Assembly (NCBI GenBank): GCA_003279565.1 | Contig: QCHN01000007.1 | Location: 69,855-110,950 of the forward strand | DNA length: 41,096 bases | Origin: Prochlorococcus sp. AG-402-C09 | GTDB taxonomy: Bacteria > Cyanobacteriota > Cyanobacteriia > PCC-6307 > Cyanobiaceae | Direction: 5' to 3' | Program-made: the position numbers and the translations under genes | Shown: positions 34,194 to 41,096 of the stretch, one piece after another | Layout: each line of letters opens with the position of its first letter | Position numbering within the stretch: the first letter of the stretch is position 1 | The notes under the pieces: generated by a model | What the model was told of the DNA's origin: nothing | The model's database searches: none | The model's input: only the letters and a program-made list of their open reading frames with translations

Positions 34194-37100
34194 TTAAATA
34201 GAATTAATATCTTCTAAATCTTGAACTGAAGGACAACTACATATCAAATTCCTGTCTCCATAAGCATTATTGATACGTGAAACTGATGGCCAAAATTTAT
34301 ATTTTTCCTGTTCGGGTAATGGATAAGCTGCTTCTTTACGAGAATAAGGTCTATCCCAATCATCGGATGTAACTATTTTCAAAGTATGTGGAGATTGTTT
34401 TAAAGGATTATTAATTGGATCAATCTTTCCTAATTTTATTTGTTCAATTTCTTCTCTTATTCCAATCATCGCATCACAGAAACGATCTAATTCATACAAA
34501 CTTTCACTTTCAGTTGGTTCAACCATCAAGGTTCCAGCAACAGGCCAACTTATTGTTGGAGCATGAAATCCATAGTCCATCAATCTCTTGGCAACATCTT
34601 CAACCTCTATTCCTAACTGACTCTTTAAAGGCCGTAAATCTAATATGCATTCATGAGCTACCAAACCATTAGGGTCTTTAAATAAAACTGGATAATAAGG
34701 ATCAAGGCGTTTTGCTAAATAATTGGCGGAGAGAATTGCGATTGAACTTGCTTTACGTAATCCATTACGACCCATCATTCGAATGTACATCCAACTTATA
34801 GGCAATATTCCAGCGCTACCAAATGGAGCTGCAGAGACTGCTGAAATAGCCTTTTCGCCTCCACAATGAACAATTGAATGTCCAGGAAGATAAGGAACTA
34901 AATGACCTGCAACAGCTATAGGACCAATGCCTGGACCTCCTCCTCCATGAGGAATCGCAAAAGTTTTATGAAGATTTAAATGGCACACATCTATGCCATA
35001 AGATCCAGGCCTGCAAATACCTACTTGAGCGTTCAGATTTGCACCATCCAAATAGACTTGACCACCCTCTTGATGAATGACTCGGCAAATTTCACGAATA
35101 TTTGGCTCAAATACTCCATGCGTTGAAGGATAGGTAACCATCAATGCAGCAAGATTATTAGAATGAATCTTTGCTTTATTACTTAAGTCTTCTAAATCAA
35201 CATTTCCGTAATCATCACATTTAACTGAAACAACTTTAAACCCAGACATGACTGCACTAGCTGGATTCGTGCCATGAGCACTTGTTGGAATCAAGCAAAT
35301 ATTTCTATGCCCTTCTCCAAGAGAATGATGCCATGAACGAATTACTAGCAAACCAGCAAATTCTCCTTGAGAACCTGCATTTGGCTGAAGAGAAACTCCC
35401 TGAAATCCAGTTAAAGCAGAAAGCCAAGCTTCAAGATCATTAATGATTTTCTTGTATCCAGCTAATTGAGCATGAGGAGCAAAAGGATGAATAGAGGAAA
35501 ATTCGCTCCATTCAATGGGTAAAAGTTCTGCGGCTGCATTCAATTTCATTGTGCAACTCCCAAGAGGAATCATTCCTTGAACTAAAGAAAAATCTTTCGA
35601 AACCAAAAAATGTATGTATCTCATTAAATCAGTCTCGCTTTGGTATTTATTAAATACCGATTGTTTAAGCCAAGGTTTTTCTCTGAGTGGAATATCAATT
35701 AAAGGTTCAATTTCATTCATTAAAGTAGGCAAATCATTAAATTTTTTTCCTTTAACTTTTGCAAGTATTTGATACAAATCATAAATTTCTTCATCACAAG
35801 TTAACTCATCAAAAGTCACACCAAAGCCCTTCGCATTTGATATGTCTGATCCAATAGGAAGCACTCTAAGGTTATATCCTTCTTCAGAAGCTAACTGAAC
35901 AACTTTTGATGCTTCCGGACAATATATATCAATACTATCAAACCTAGAATATCTTTCTAAAGGATATTCTAGATCAATAAGAATAGACTCAAAATATGAT
36001 CGGTATTGAACGATCTTTTTTGCTATTTGTTTTAGTCCTTTAGGACCATGATGTACTGCATAAAAAGAAGAGAGAACAGCCAATAAGACTTGAGCAGTAC
36101 AAATGTTACTTGTTGCTTTATCTCTTCGAATATGTTGCTCTCTAGTTTGAAGAGCAAGCCTCAAGGCTTGATTGCCTTCTACGTCAACTGATTGGCCAAC
36201 TATTCTTCCCGGTATCTGTCTTTTATATATTTCTTTAGTTGCAAAAAAAGCCGCATGAGGTCCACCAAAAGCAATAGGGACCCCAAGCCTTTGTGCACTC
36301 CCAACGACAATGTCAGCGCCAAAGTCTCCCATCGGTTTAATCAAAACTTGAGCCAATGGATCGATTGCGATGGTTACAATTGCATCACATTTGTGTACCT
36401 GACTAATTATTGAGGTTGGGTTCCAAATACGACCATTTTTCCCTGGTAACTGAATAAGTATTCCAAAGATATTATCTTCAACTTCAAAATTATTGTTATC
36501 AAAGACCTCAAGTACAATTCCTAGTGGTTCACATCGAGTTTTTAAAACATCAAATGTTTGAGGCAAAATTTCTTGATCTACTAAAAACTTGTTAGCATTT
36601 TTATTTTTTCTAATAGCCAAACTCAAACTTATTGCCTCAGCTGCCGCAGTCGCTTCATCAAGTAACGACGCGTTTGATATAGGCAAACCTGTTAATTCAC
36701 TTATTAGAGTCTGAAAATTAAATAACGCCTCCAATCTGCCTTGCGATATTTCTGCTTGATAAGGAGTATAAGCTGAATACCAATTGGGATTTTCTAGAAC
36801 GTTTCTTTGTACAACTGGAGGTATAACAGTCGAATGATAACCCAACCCAATCAGGGAACGATGTTCAACATTTTTCTTCGAAATTAAATTGATTTCTTTT
36901 AAAGCTTCATTTTGGTCGCACCCATCTGGAATAGAAACACCATTTTTTTCTGAATCAAAGATTTCACTAGGAATTACAGAAGATATAAATTCTTCCGAAT
37001 TTTCAAAACCAAGGTGTTGAAGCATTAAAGCTTCATCTTCGTTAGATGGACCTATATGGCGAGACTTAAAAGTGAAATCCTTTAATTCTGCTTTTGACAT
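34194..37100 (-). CDS. gcvP: Glycine dehydrogenase (decarboxylating), P-protein of glycine cleavage
   Basis: PLP-dependent enzyme that decarboxylates glycine and passes the aminomethyl group to lipoylated GcvH, clearing photorespiratory glycine and feeding one-carbon units. The single-chain form (both halves fused) has 968 residues. [14 protein letters not shown] opens the family and [20 protein letters not shown] is a conserved block. PLP-lysine is Lys712 in [18 protein letters not shown] start at the ATG at 37100; a TTG eight codons upstream is possible. gcvH lies 112 bases upstream on the same strand. gcvT, the third specific component, is not in this window. Confidence 0.98.
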   Translation of the reverse strand: MSKAELKDFTFKSRHIGPSNEDEALMLQHLGFENSEEFISSVIPSEIFDSEKNGVSIPDGCDQNEALKEINLISKKNVEHRSLIGLGYHSTVIPPVVQRNVLENPNWYSAYTPYQAEISQGRLEALFNFQTLISELTGLPISNASLLDEATAAAEAISLSLAIRKNKNANKFLVDQEILPQTFDVLKTRCEPLGIVLEVFDNNNFEVEDNIFGILIQLPGKNGRIWNPTSIISQVHKCDAIVTIAIDPLAQVLIKPMGDFGADIVVGSAQRLGVPIAFGGPHAAFFATKEIYKRQIPGRIVGQSVDVEGNQALRLALQTREQHIRRDKATSNICTAQVLLAVLSSFYAVHHGPKGLKQIAKKIVQYRSYFESILIDLEYPLERYSRFDSIDIYCPEASKVVQLASEEGYNLRVLPIGSDISNAKGFGVTFDELTCDEEIYDLYQILAKVKGKKFNDLPTLMNEIEPLIDIPLREKPWLKQSVFNKYQSETDLMRYIHFLVSKDFSLVQGMIPLGSCTMKLNAAAELLPIEWSEFSSIHPFAPHAQLAGYKKIINDLEAWLSALTGFQGVSLQPNAGSQGEFAGLLVIRSWHHSLGEGHRNICLIPTSAHGTNPASAVMSGFKVVSVKCDDYGNVDLEDLSNKAKIHSNNLAALMVTYPSTHGVFEPNIREICRVIHQEGGQVYLDGANLNAQVGICRPGSYGIDVCHLNLHKTFAIPHGGGGPGIGPIAVAGHLVPYLPGHSIVHCGGEKAISAVSAAPFGSAGILPISWMYIRMMGRNGLRKASSIAILSANYLAKRLDPYYPVLFKDPNGLVAHECILDLRPLKSQLGIEVEDVAKRLMDYGFHAPTISWPVAGTLMVEPTESESLYELDRFCDAMIGIREEIEQIKLGKIDPINNPLKQSPHTLKIVTSDDWDRPYSRKEAAYPLPEQEKYKFWPSVSRINNAYGDRNLICSCPSVQDLEDINSI

Positions 37101-37212
37101 GAGCTTGTTCTCAAGCACAAGCAAATTAAGTTATTTGAGTGAAGGCCAGTGTAGAGAAAAATTTCCTAATTTGTTGTAAGAAAAAATTATTCAATAAAAT
37201 TTCATGCACCTT

Positions 37213-37599
37213 TTATGGAGCAATTTTCTTTGAATAAGTTTCAGAATCCATAAGTTCTGTTAATTGATCAGGGTTATCAGGGCGAATTATTAATAACCAC
37301 CCTTCGCCATGAGGATCATTTTGAAGTTCCTCTGGGCTTGCTAAAACAGAATTGTTTCTATGGACAATTTCTCCGCTCACAGGAGCATACATATCCTCAA
37401 CAGCCTTTACTGATTCTACGGAGCCAAAGCTCTCTCCCTTAGCTATTGCAGTACCTTCCTCTGGTAGATCAACAAAAACGATATCTCCTAACTGATCTAC
37501 CGCAAATTCACTGATGCCAATTCGAACTAAAGCATCATCAGCAAAAGCATATTCATGACTGTCAGCAAAACGAAAATGATCTGGGAAGGAAAAAGCCAT
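37213..37599 (-). CDS. gcvH: Glycine cleavage system H protein
   Basis: Lipoyl carrier of 128 residues that shuttles the aminomethyl group between P, T and L proteins. Lipoylated Lys65 is in GSVESVKAVEDMYAPVSG, the standard motif, preceded by LGDIVFVDLPEEG. It begins 20 bases after the stop of the PLP-lyase-like gene and is followed by gcvP, so the genes are probably cotranscribed. Confidence 0.98.
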   Translation of the reverse strand: MAFSFPDHFRFADSHEYAFADDALVRIGISEFAVDQLGDIVFVDLPEEGTAIAKGESFGSVESVKAVEDMYAPVSGEIVHRNNSVLASPEELQNDPHGEGWLLIIRPDNPDQLTELMDSETYSKKIAP

Positions 37600-37619
37600 T
37601 GCGTCAAAACTAAAAACGC

Positions 37620-38885
37620 TTATTCATTCTGAGGCAATTTGATCAATCCTGCCTGAAATAAATTGGATAGAGCATGAATTAAAGCAATTTTGACATGCGA
37701 GCGATGGGATCCTCCTTGAATAAATAGATCAAATGGAGGTTTCATAGGAGCATCAGCAGAAAATTCACTGGTACTACCATCTATGAAAGTTCCTCCCGCC
37801 ATTACAAGGTTATTTTCATATCCTGGCATCGGAGCAGGAACTGGATCGAGAAAAGATCCAATGGGAGATTTTTCCTGAAAAGATCTACAAATAATTTGTA
37901 AAATTTTTGGGTCGCCTATTCTTACTACTTGTATTAAATCTGTTCGAATAGAACCAGGAGTTGGCAACACTTGAAAGCCCAATTCACAAAATGTACTGGA
38001 AATAATCTCAGCACCAATTAGAGCCTCTACAACCATTTGAGGTGCTAAAAAAAGTCCTTGCAAAATAGTTCTATTCAAGTCAAAAGTAATACCACCTTCT
38101 GATCCAATACCTGGAGCAGTCAAACGGCAACATGCTTTATCAACCAAATCACCTTTCCCCGCAATATATCCACCAGTAGGTACGATAGTTCCCCCTAAAT
38201 TTTTAATTAAAGAACCTGCAATTAAATCGGCCCCTACTGATGTAGGTTCCTGATTTTCAACGAATTCTCCATAGCAATTGTCAACAAAACAAATGCAATT
38301 AGGCTGGATCTTATGACATAAATAACAAATCTCTTTGATAACCTCAATACTCAAAGATGGACGCCATGTATAACCACAACTTCGTTGAATAAAAATTAAT
38401 TTTCTAGGTATTTTTAAAGCTTTTTCTAAAGCTACAAAATTTATATTTCCATCATTTTTTAAAGATATCTCTTCATAGTGAATGCCAAACTCAATCAAAG
38501 ATCCTTGACCATTTCCCCTCAAGCCAATAACTTCTTCAAGTGATTCGTAGGGCCTTCCAGTAACAGATAAAAAATTATCTCCTGGTCTTAAGACGCCAAA
38601 CAAAGATGATGTAATAGCATGCGTTCCGCTTACAAGCTGAAGTCTTACCACTGCTTTTTCAGCGTCTAAAACATTTGCAAAAATCTTATCAATTACTTCT
38701 CTACCTAAATCTCCATGTCCATATCCAGTTAAAGATGCAAAATGCTGAACATTTAGATGAGAGTCAGAAAAAGCTTTTAATACTTTTTCTAATTTAAATA
38801 GTATACTTTCGGTCTTTTCTTGAATTGATAAGTATAATTTTTTTTCTATATTATCAACAAAGTTTTTAGCAGATTCTTTGAACAT
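37620..38885 (-). CDS. PLP-dependent methionine gamma-lyase-family (aluminium-resistance/YnbB-type) protein
   Basis: A fold-type I pyridoxal phosphate enzyme of 421 residues. VSGTHAITSSLFGVLRPGD binds PLP phosphate, FVDNCYGEFVE carries the aspartate contacting the pyridine ring, and SLIKNLGGTIVPTGGYI holds the likely Schiff-base Lys228. The whole matches the DUF/YnbB family annotated as methionine gamma-lyase family or aluminium resistance; the true substrate is not established. It lies directly upstream of gcvH-gcvP and downstream of the HTH-like gene, with spacings of 20 and 36 bases, so it may belong to an amino-acid catabolic operon. Confidence 0.85.
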   Translation of the reverse strand: MFKESAKNFVDNIEKKLYLSIQEKTESILFKLEKVLKAFSDSHLNVQHFASLTGYGHGDLGREVIDKIFANVLDAEKAVVRLQLVSGTHAITSSLFGVLRPGDNFLSVTGRPYESLEEVIGLRGNGQGSLIEFGIHYEEISLKNDGNINFVALEKALKIPRKLIFIQRSCGYTWRPSLSIEVIKEICYLCHKIQPNCICFVDNCYGEFVENQEPTSVGADLIAGSLIKNLGGTIVPTGGYIAGKGDLVDKACCRLTAPGIGSEGGITFDLNRTILQGLFLAPQMVVEALIGAEIISSTFCELGFQVLPTPGSIRTDLIQVVRIGDPKILQIICRSFQEKSPIGSFLDPVPAPMPGYENNLVMAGGTFIDGSTSEFSADAPMKPPFDLFIQGGSHRSHVKIALIHALSNLFQAGLIKLPQNE

Positions 38886-38921
38886 ATGGTTTTTAACTAA
38901 GAATACAGAAGTTTTATAACA

Positions 38922-39656
38922 TTAATCTGAAAAAATAATTTCTAATTTCTCTTGATCTTTCAGTAATAAGCCTCTTTGGCGAAGATTCTCCAAAAAGTCA
39001 TCTGCACCTTGCAAATTATTTGTATTTAACAATTTATTAGTTGCATGTAAATCTAGCAATTCACCATCAAGCTCCTCCGCTGTGTAATCTTTTAAACCCG
39101 CCATCACTGCTTCAAATCTATCTCTTCGTTGCTTTTTACTTACTGGATATGCTGACATAACTTGTTCTCTACACATTCTCCACGACCTTCCTTTACATAA
39201 ATAGTCAGTCAGTGCAGCACTGAGCACAGGGGCCTCAGCTTCCTCAATGAACCAATCAAAGGAGGAAGGTAAGGACGCTAAACCAACAAAAATCTCAAAA
39301 AAGTCACCCGCAGAAAGAGGATTATTGTCATTTCCTTCAACAGCAATAGCTGATTCTTGAAGAGATCTATGCAACTCAGGATGAACGCTCAATATTTGAC
39401 TTTCTATATTTTCTAAACCACGAGCAAGTACTTGATTTACCTTCCCCAAAGCAAAAAAAACTTCGGGGCTTGGAGATACAAGTTTTCCATTTCGTAGATT
39501 TGAAATTTGAGAACTATGAACTCTCCCTAGATCCAAGCATTCAGCCAAAACTGGAAGAACTTTATGAGACCAGCCATTGCGCTCATGCCATACATGCACT
39601 AGATGAGCCATCGCCCTTCTACCTGCAGTCAATTGGTCCCGAAAACTAGAGGTCAC
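38922..39656 (-). CDS. Unknown protein with Xre-like helix-turn-helix segment
   Basis: A 244-residue soluble protein I cannot assign to a named family. Residues about 41-70 (LDLGRVHSSQISNLRNGKLV and following) resemble an Xre-type helix-turn-helix, where SSQISNLRNGK looks like the recognition helix and its cap. The rest is helical and acidic, with short His- and Trp-rich pieces, and has no membrane helix. The start is GTG at 39656; an ATG at 39611 (residue 16) is a possible alternative. It is the first gene of a leftward run that includes the PLP enzyme, gcvH and gcvP, and is divergent from the desaturase. A regulatory role is a guess. Confidence 0.72.
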   Translation of the reverse strand: MTSSFRDQLTAGRRAMAHLVHVWHERNGWSHKVLPVLAECLDLGRVHSSQISNLRNGKLVSPSPEVFFALGKVNQVLARGLENIESQILSVHPELHRSLQESAIAVEGNDNNPLSAGDFFEIFVGLASLPSSFDWFIEEAEAPVLSAALTDYLCKGRSWRMCREQVMSAYPVSKKQRRDRFEAVMAGLKDYTAEELDGELLDLHATNKLLNTNNLQGADDFLENLRQRGLLLKDQEKLEIIFSD

Positions 39657-39702
39657 AAATCACATTCAAGATTGATAGATAGACCTGATTAGGATCCTTA
39701 TC

Positions 39703-39715
39703 GTATATTATATAC
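39703..39715. promoter_or_regulatory. Perfect 13-base palindrome upstream of desaturase
   Basis: GTATATTATATAC is a perfect inverted repeat around a central T, ending 20 bases before the desaturase ATG in the 79-base divergent spacer. It contains TATATT, which could serve as a -10 element. It resembles but does not match an NtcA site (GTA-N8-TAC needs eight spacer bases; here there are seven). It could be an operator, or a chance product of AT-rich sequence. Confidence 0.4.
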
Positions 39716-39735
39716 AACAAGTAGACGGATCACTA

Positions 39736-40665
39736 ATGGTTTCAAGTTTAATCGAGGCTTCGGCTCCATTAAAAAAACCAATTGCTGCAGATAAAGCGAT
39801 GGCTGCATCGAAGAAGCTCCAAGGGCATGTACCTAGAAGGATTCAAAACAAAAGAGCCAGAAGGCGTTGGGGAACGGTCATATTCATGCTGACAATACAC
39901 GCTCTAACAATATTTACCTTGCAAGCTAAATTTTGGAGTTGGTTAGCATTTTCTGGATTTATTTTCTTATATTGGGTAACTGCTTGCTTGGGAGTAACTA
40001 CAGGATATCATCGACTTCTTTCACACCGTTCTTTTCAAGTTCCAAAATGGCTTGAAAGATTTTTTGCAACTTGTGGAGCATTAAGTTGCCAACATGGACC
40101 AATTGATTGGGTTGGTCTTCATAGGCATCATCATACTTTTTCCGATACTGAAGCTGATCATCATGACAGTAACAAAGGATTTTGGTGGAGTCACATGGGA
40201 TGGATGTTTGAAGATGTACCTGCCATGAAAGCCGTTCCAAGGCTTTCTGGAGATTTAATTAAAGATCCTTACTATCGCTTCTTAAATAAAAATTTTTTAC
40301 TTTTGCAAATACCTTTAGGCGCGACGCTTTATTTGATTGGCCAATCAGCTGGCGTTGGAGGATGGGCAATGGTCCTATGGGGAATTCCTCTAAGACTAGT
40401 TTTTGTTTATCACATAACTTGGCTAGTTAATTCAGCTACTCATTGTTGGGGTTCTATTGCATATCAGAGTGGGGATAATTCCAAAAATAATAAATGGGTT
40501 GCAGCACTTACATTTGGAGAAGGCTGGCACAATAATCATCATGCTTTTCCTAATTCAGCTAAGCATGGTCTTCAACGAAATCAAATAGATCTCACCTGGC
40601 AACACATACGTTTTTTGAAAGCAATTGGGTTAGCAAAGAAAATTAGACTCCCTATCGCGTCGTAA
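39736..40665 (+). CDS. desC: Acyl-lipid delta-9-type fatty acid desaturase
   Basis: Membrane di-iron desaturase of 309 residues that introduces a cis double bond in membrane lipid acyl chains and is commonly cold-responsive. The three His boxes are intact: H92-x4-H97 (HRLLSH), H129-x-H-H-H133 (HRHHH) and H265-N-N-H-H269 (HNNHH). Hydrophobic segments flank them at about 48-85 and 185-240, forming four membrane spans. An Arg/Lys-rich N-terminal stretch (33-45) faces the cytoplasm. The pattern GVTTGYHRLLSHRSF is that of delta-9 acyl-lipid desaturases. rplI follows on the same strand after 43 bases. Confidence 0.93.
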   Translation: MVSSLIEASAPLKKPIAADKAMAASKKLQGHVPRRIQNKRARRRWGTVIFMLTIHALTIFTLQAKFWSWLAFSGFIFLYWVTACLGVTTGYHRLLSHRSFQVPKWLERFFATCGALSCQHGPIDWVGLHRHHHTFSDTEADHHDSNKGFWWSHMGWMFEDVPAMKAVPRLSGDLIKDPYYRFLNKNFLLLQIPLGATLYLIGQSAGVGGWAMVLWGIPLRLVFVYHITWLVNSATHCWGSIAYQSGDNSKNNKWVAALTFGEGWHNNHHAFPNSAKHGLQRNQIDLTWQHIRFLKAIGLAKKIRLPIAS

Positions 40666-40708
40666 GATTAGTAACAATCATTAAATAGCATTAATTCATT
40701 TTCGATCC

Positions 40709-41096
40709 ATGGCTAAGCGAGTTCAAGTTGTTCTAAGTGAAGACATAAAAAGTCTTGGCAACGATGGTGACCTGGTTGAGGTTGCTCCCGGTTTTGCAAG
40801 AAACTTTTTATTACCGAATAAAAAAGCTTTACCAGTTACTCCAACTGTTTTAAAACAAGTTGAGCACAGAAGAGCCAAACAAGCAGAAAAAGAAGCTGCT
40901 AAAAAGCAAGAAGCTATTGATTTCCAAACAGCTCTAACAACAATTGGAAGATTTACTGTTAAAAAACAAGTAGGAGAAGATGGAGTCTTATTTGGAACAG
41001 TGACAAACGGAGATGTAGCAGAAGTTGTAAAAGAAGCTACCAAAAAAGATATTGATCGTAGAGACATATCTGTCCCTGAGATACATGGTGTTGGTA
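40709..41096 (+). CDS. rplI: 50S ribosomal protein L9, C-terminus beyond window
   Basis: Starts at ATG 40709 and runs off the window after 129 codons. The L9 N-domain pattern is [38 protein letters not shown], followed by a long charged helix ([15 protein letters not shown]) and the start of the C-terminal domain ([21 protein letters not shown]). About 20 residues are missing compared with the family. It binds 23S rRNA domain V and helps maintain reading frame. Confidence 0.97.
   Translation, partial: MAKRVQVVLSEDIKSLGNDGDLVEVAPGFARNFLLPNKKALPVTPTVLKQVEHRRAKQAEKEAAKKQEAIDFQTALTTIGRFTVKKQVGEDGVLFGTVTNGDVAEVVKEATKKDIDRRDISVPEIHGVG

Noticed and set aside
37101-37212. Possible glycine riboswitch ahead of gcvP
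   Set aside because: The 112-base gap shows none of the tandem aptamer pattern and is too short and AT-rich for one.
39703-39715. NtcA-binding site at the palindrome
   Set aside because: NtcA needs GTA-N8-TAC; the spacing here is seven bases, so I treat it only as an unnamed palindrome.
40723-41067. Long open frame on the minus strand across rplI
   Set aside because: It is a low-complexity Ser/Thr/Ala-rich translation of the antisense of the clear L9 gene.
1-41096. CRISPR array, toxin-antitoxin pair, restriction-modification or phage-defence genes
   Set aside because: No regularly spaced repeats and no genes with recognisable domains of these systems were found.

Overview
The window looks like a chromosomal segment of the marine cyanobacterium Prochlorococcus, probably a low-light clade with moderately low GC. 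The evidence is the AT-rich sequence, very tight gene packing, cyanobacterial markers (psbZ-like, Psb34-like, Ycf23/DUF561, sulfolipid genes sqdB-sqdX, precorrin-8X methylmutase, acyl-lipid desaturase, a four-ACT aspartate kinase) and the gene order tig-clpP-clpX-dnaX divergent from asd-dapA-rnj. The clade call is inference; no rRNA or other phylogenetic marker was compared.

Left end (1-4990): an accessory-looking, especially AT-rich block with two family-4 glycosyltransferases (one cut by the window edge), a glycan-type methyltransferase with a coiled coil and basic hydrophobic tail, and a GNAT acetyltransferase on the opposite strand. The block ends at the 3' side of a tRNA-Gly(GCC) gene, a common position for picocyanobacterial variable regions.

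Core housekeeping (5141-25999): ribH, a psbZ-like gene, mutS, cobH, holA, lysC, uvrB, a ycf23-type gene, tilS, rnj, dapA, asd, tig, clpP, clpX and dnaX. lysC, asd and dapA together supply the early steps of the aspartate/lysine route. tig, clpP and clpX form a folding and proteolysis run that leads into dnaX.

Right half (26014-41096): a membrane family-2 glycosyltransferase paired with a SpoIID-domain protein; ribosomal proteins L35 and L20; a membrane-anchored TPR protein (Ycf37-like layout); thiG; a 55-residue Psb34-like gene; sqdB and sqdX; a small unknown gene; and a leftward run with an unknown HTH-like gene, a PLP-lyase-family gene, gcvH and gcvP. Divergent from this run is a delta-9-type desaturase, followed by rplI, which runs off the window.

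I saw no CRISPR array, insertion sequence, prophage, integrase or rRNA. No intergenic gap exceeds about 300 bases apart from the flanks of the tRNA gene. I did not find a clearly novel multi-gene system. The best leads are a clamp-binding-like QxxLF peptide at the N terminus of MutS, the glycan cassette abutting tRNA-Gly, a perfect 13-base palindrome upstream of the desaturase beside a divergent HTH-like gene, and the imperfect hairpin plus T9 tract between clpP and clpX.
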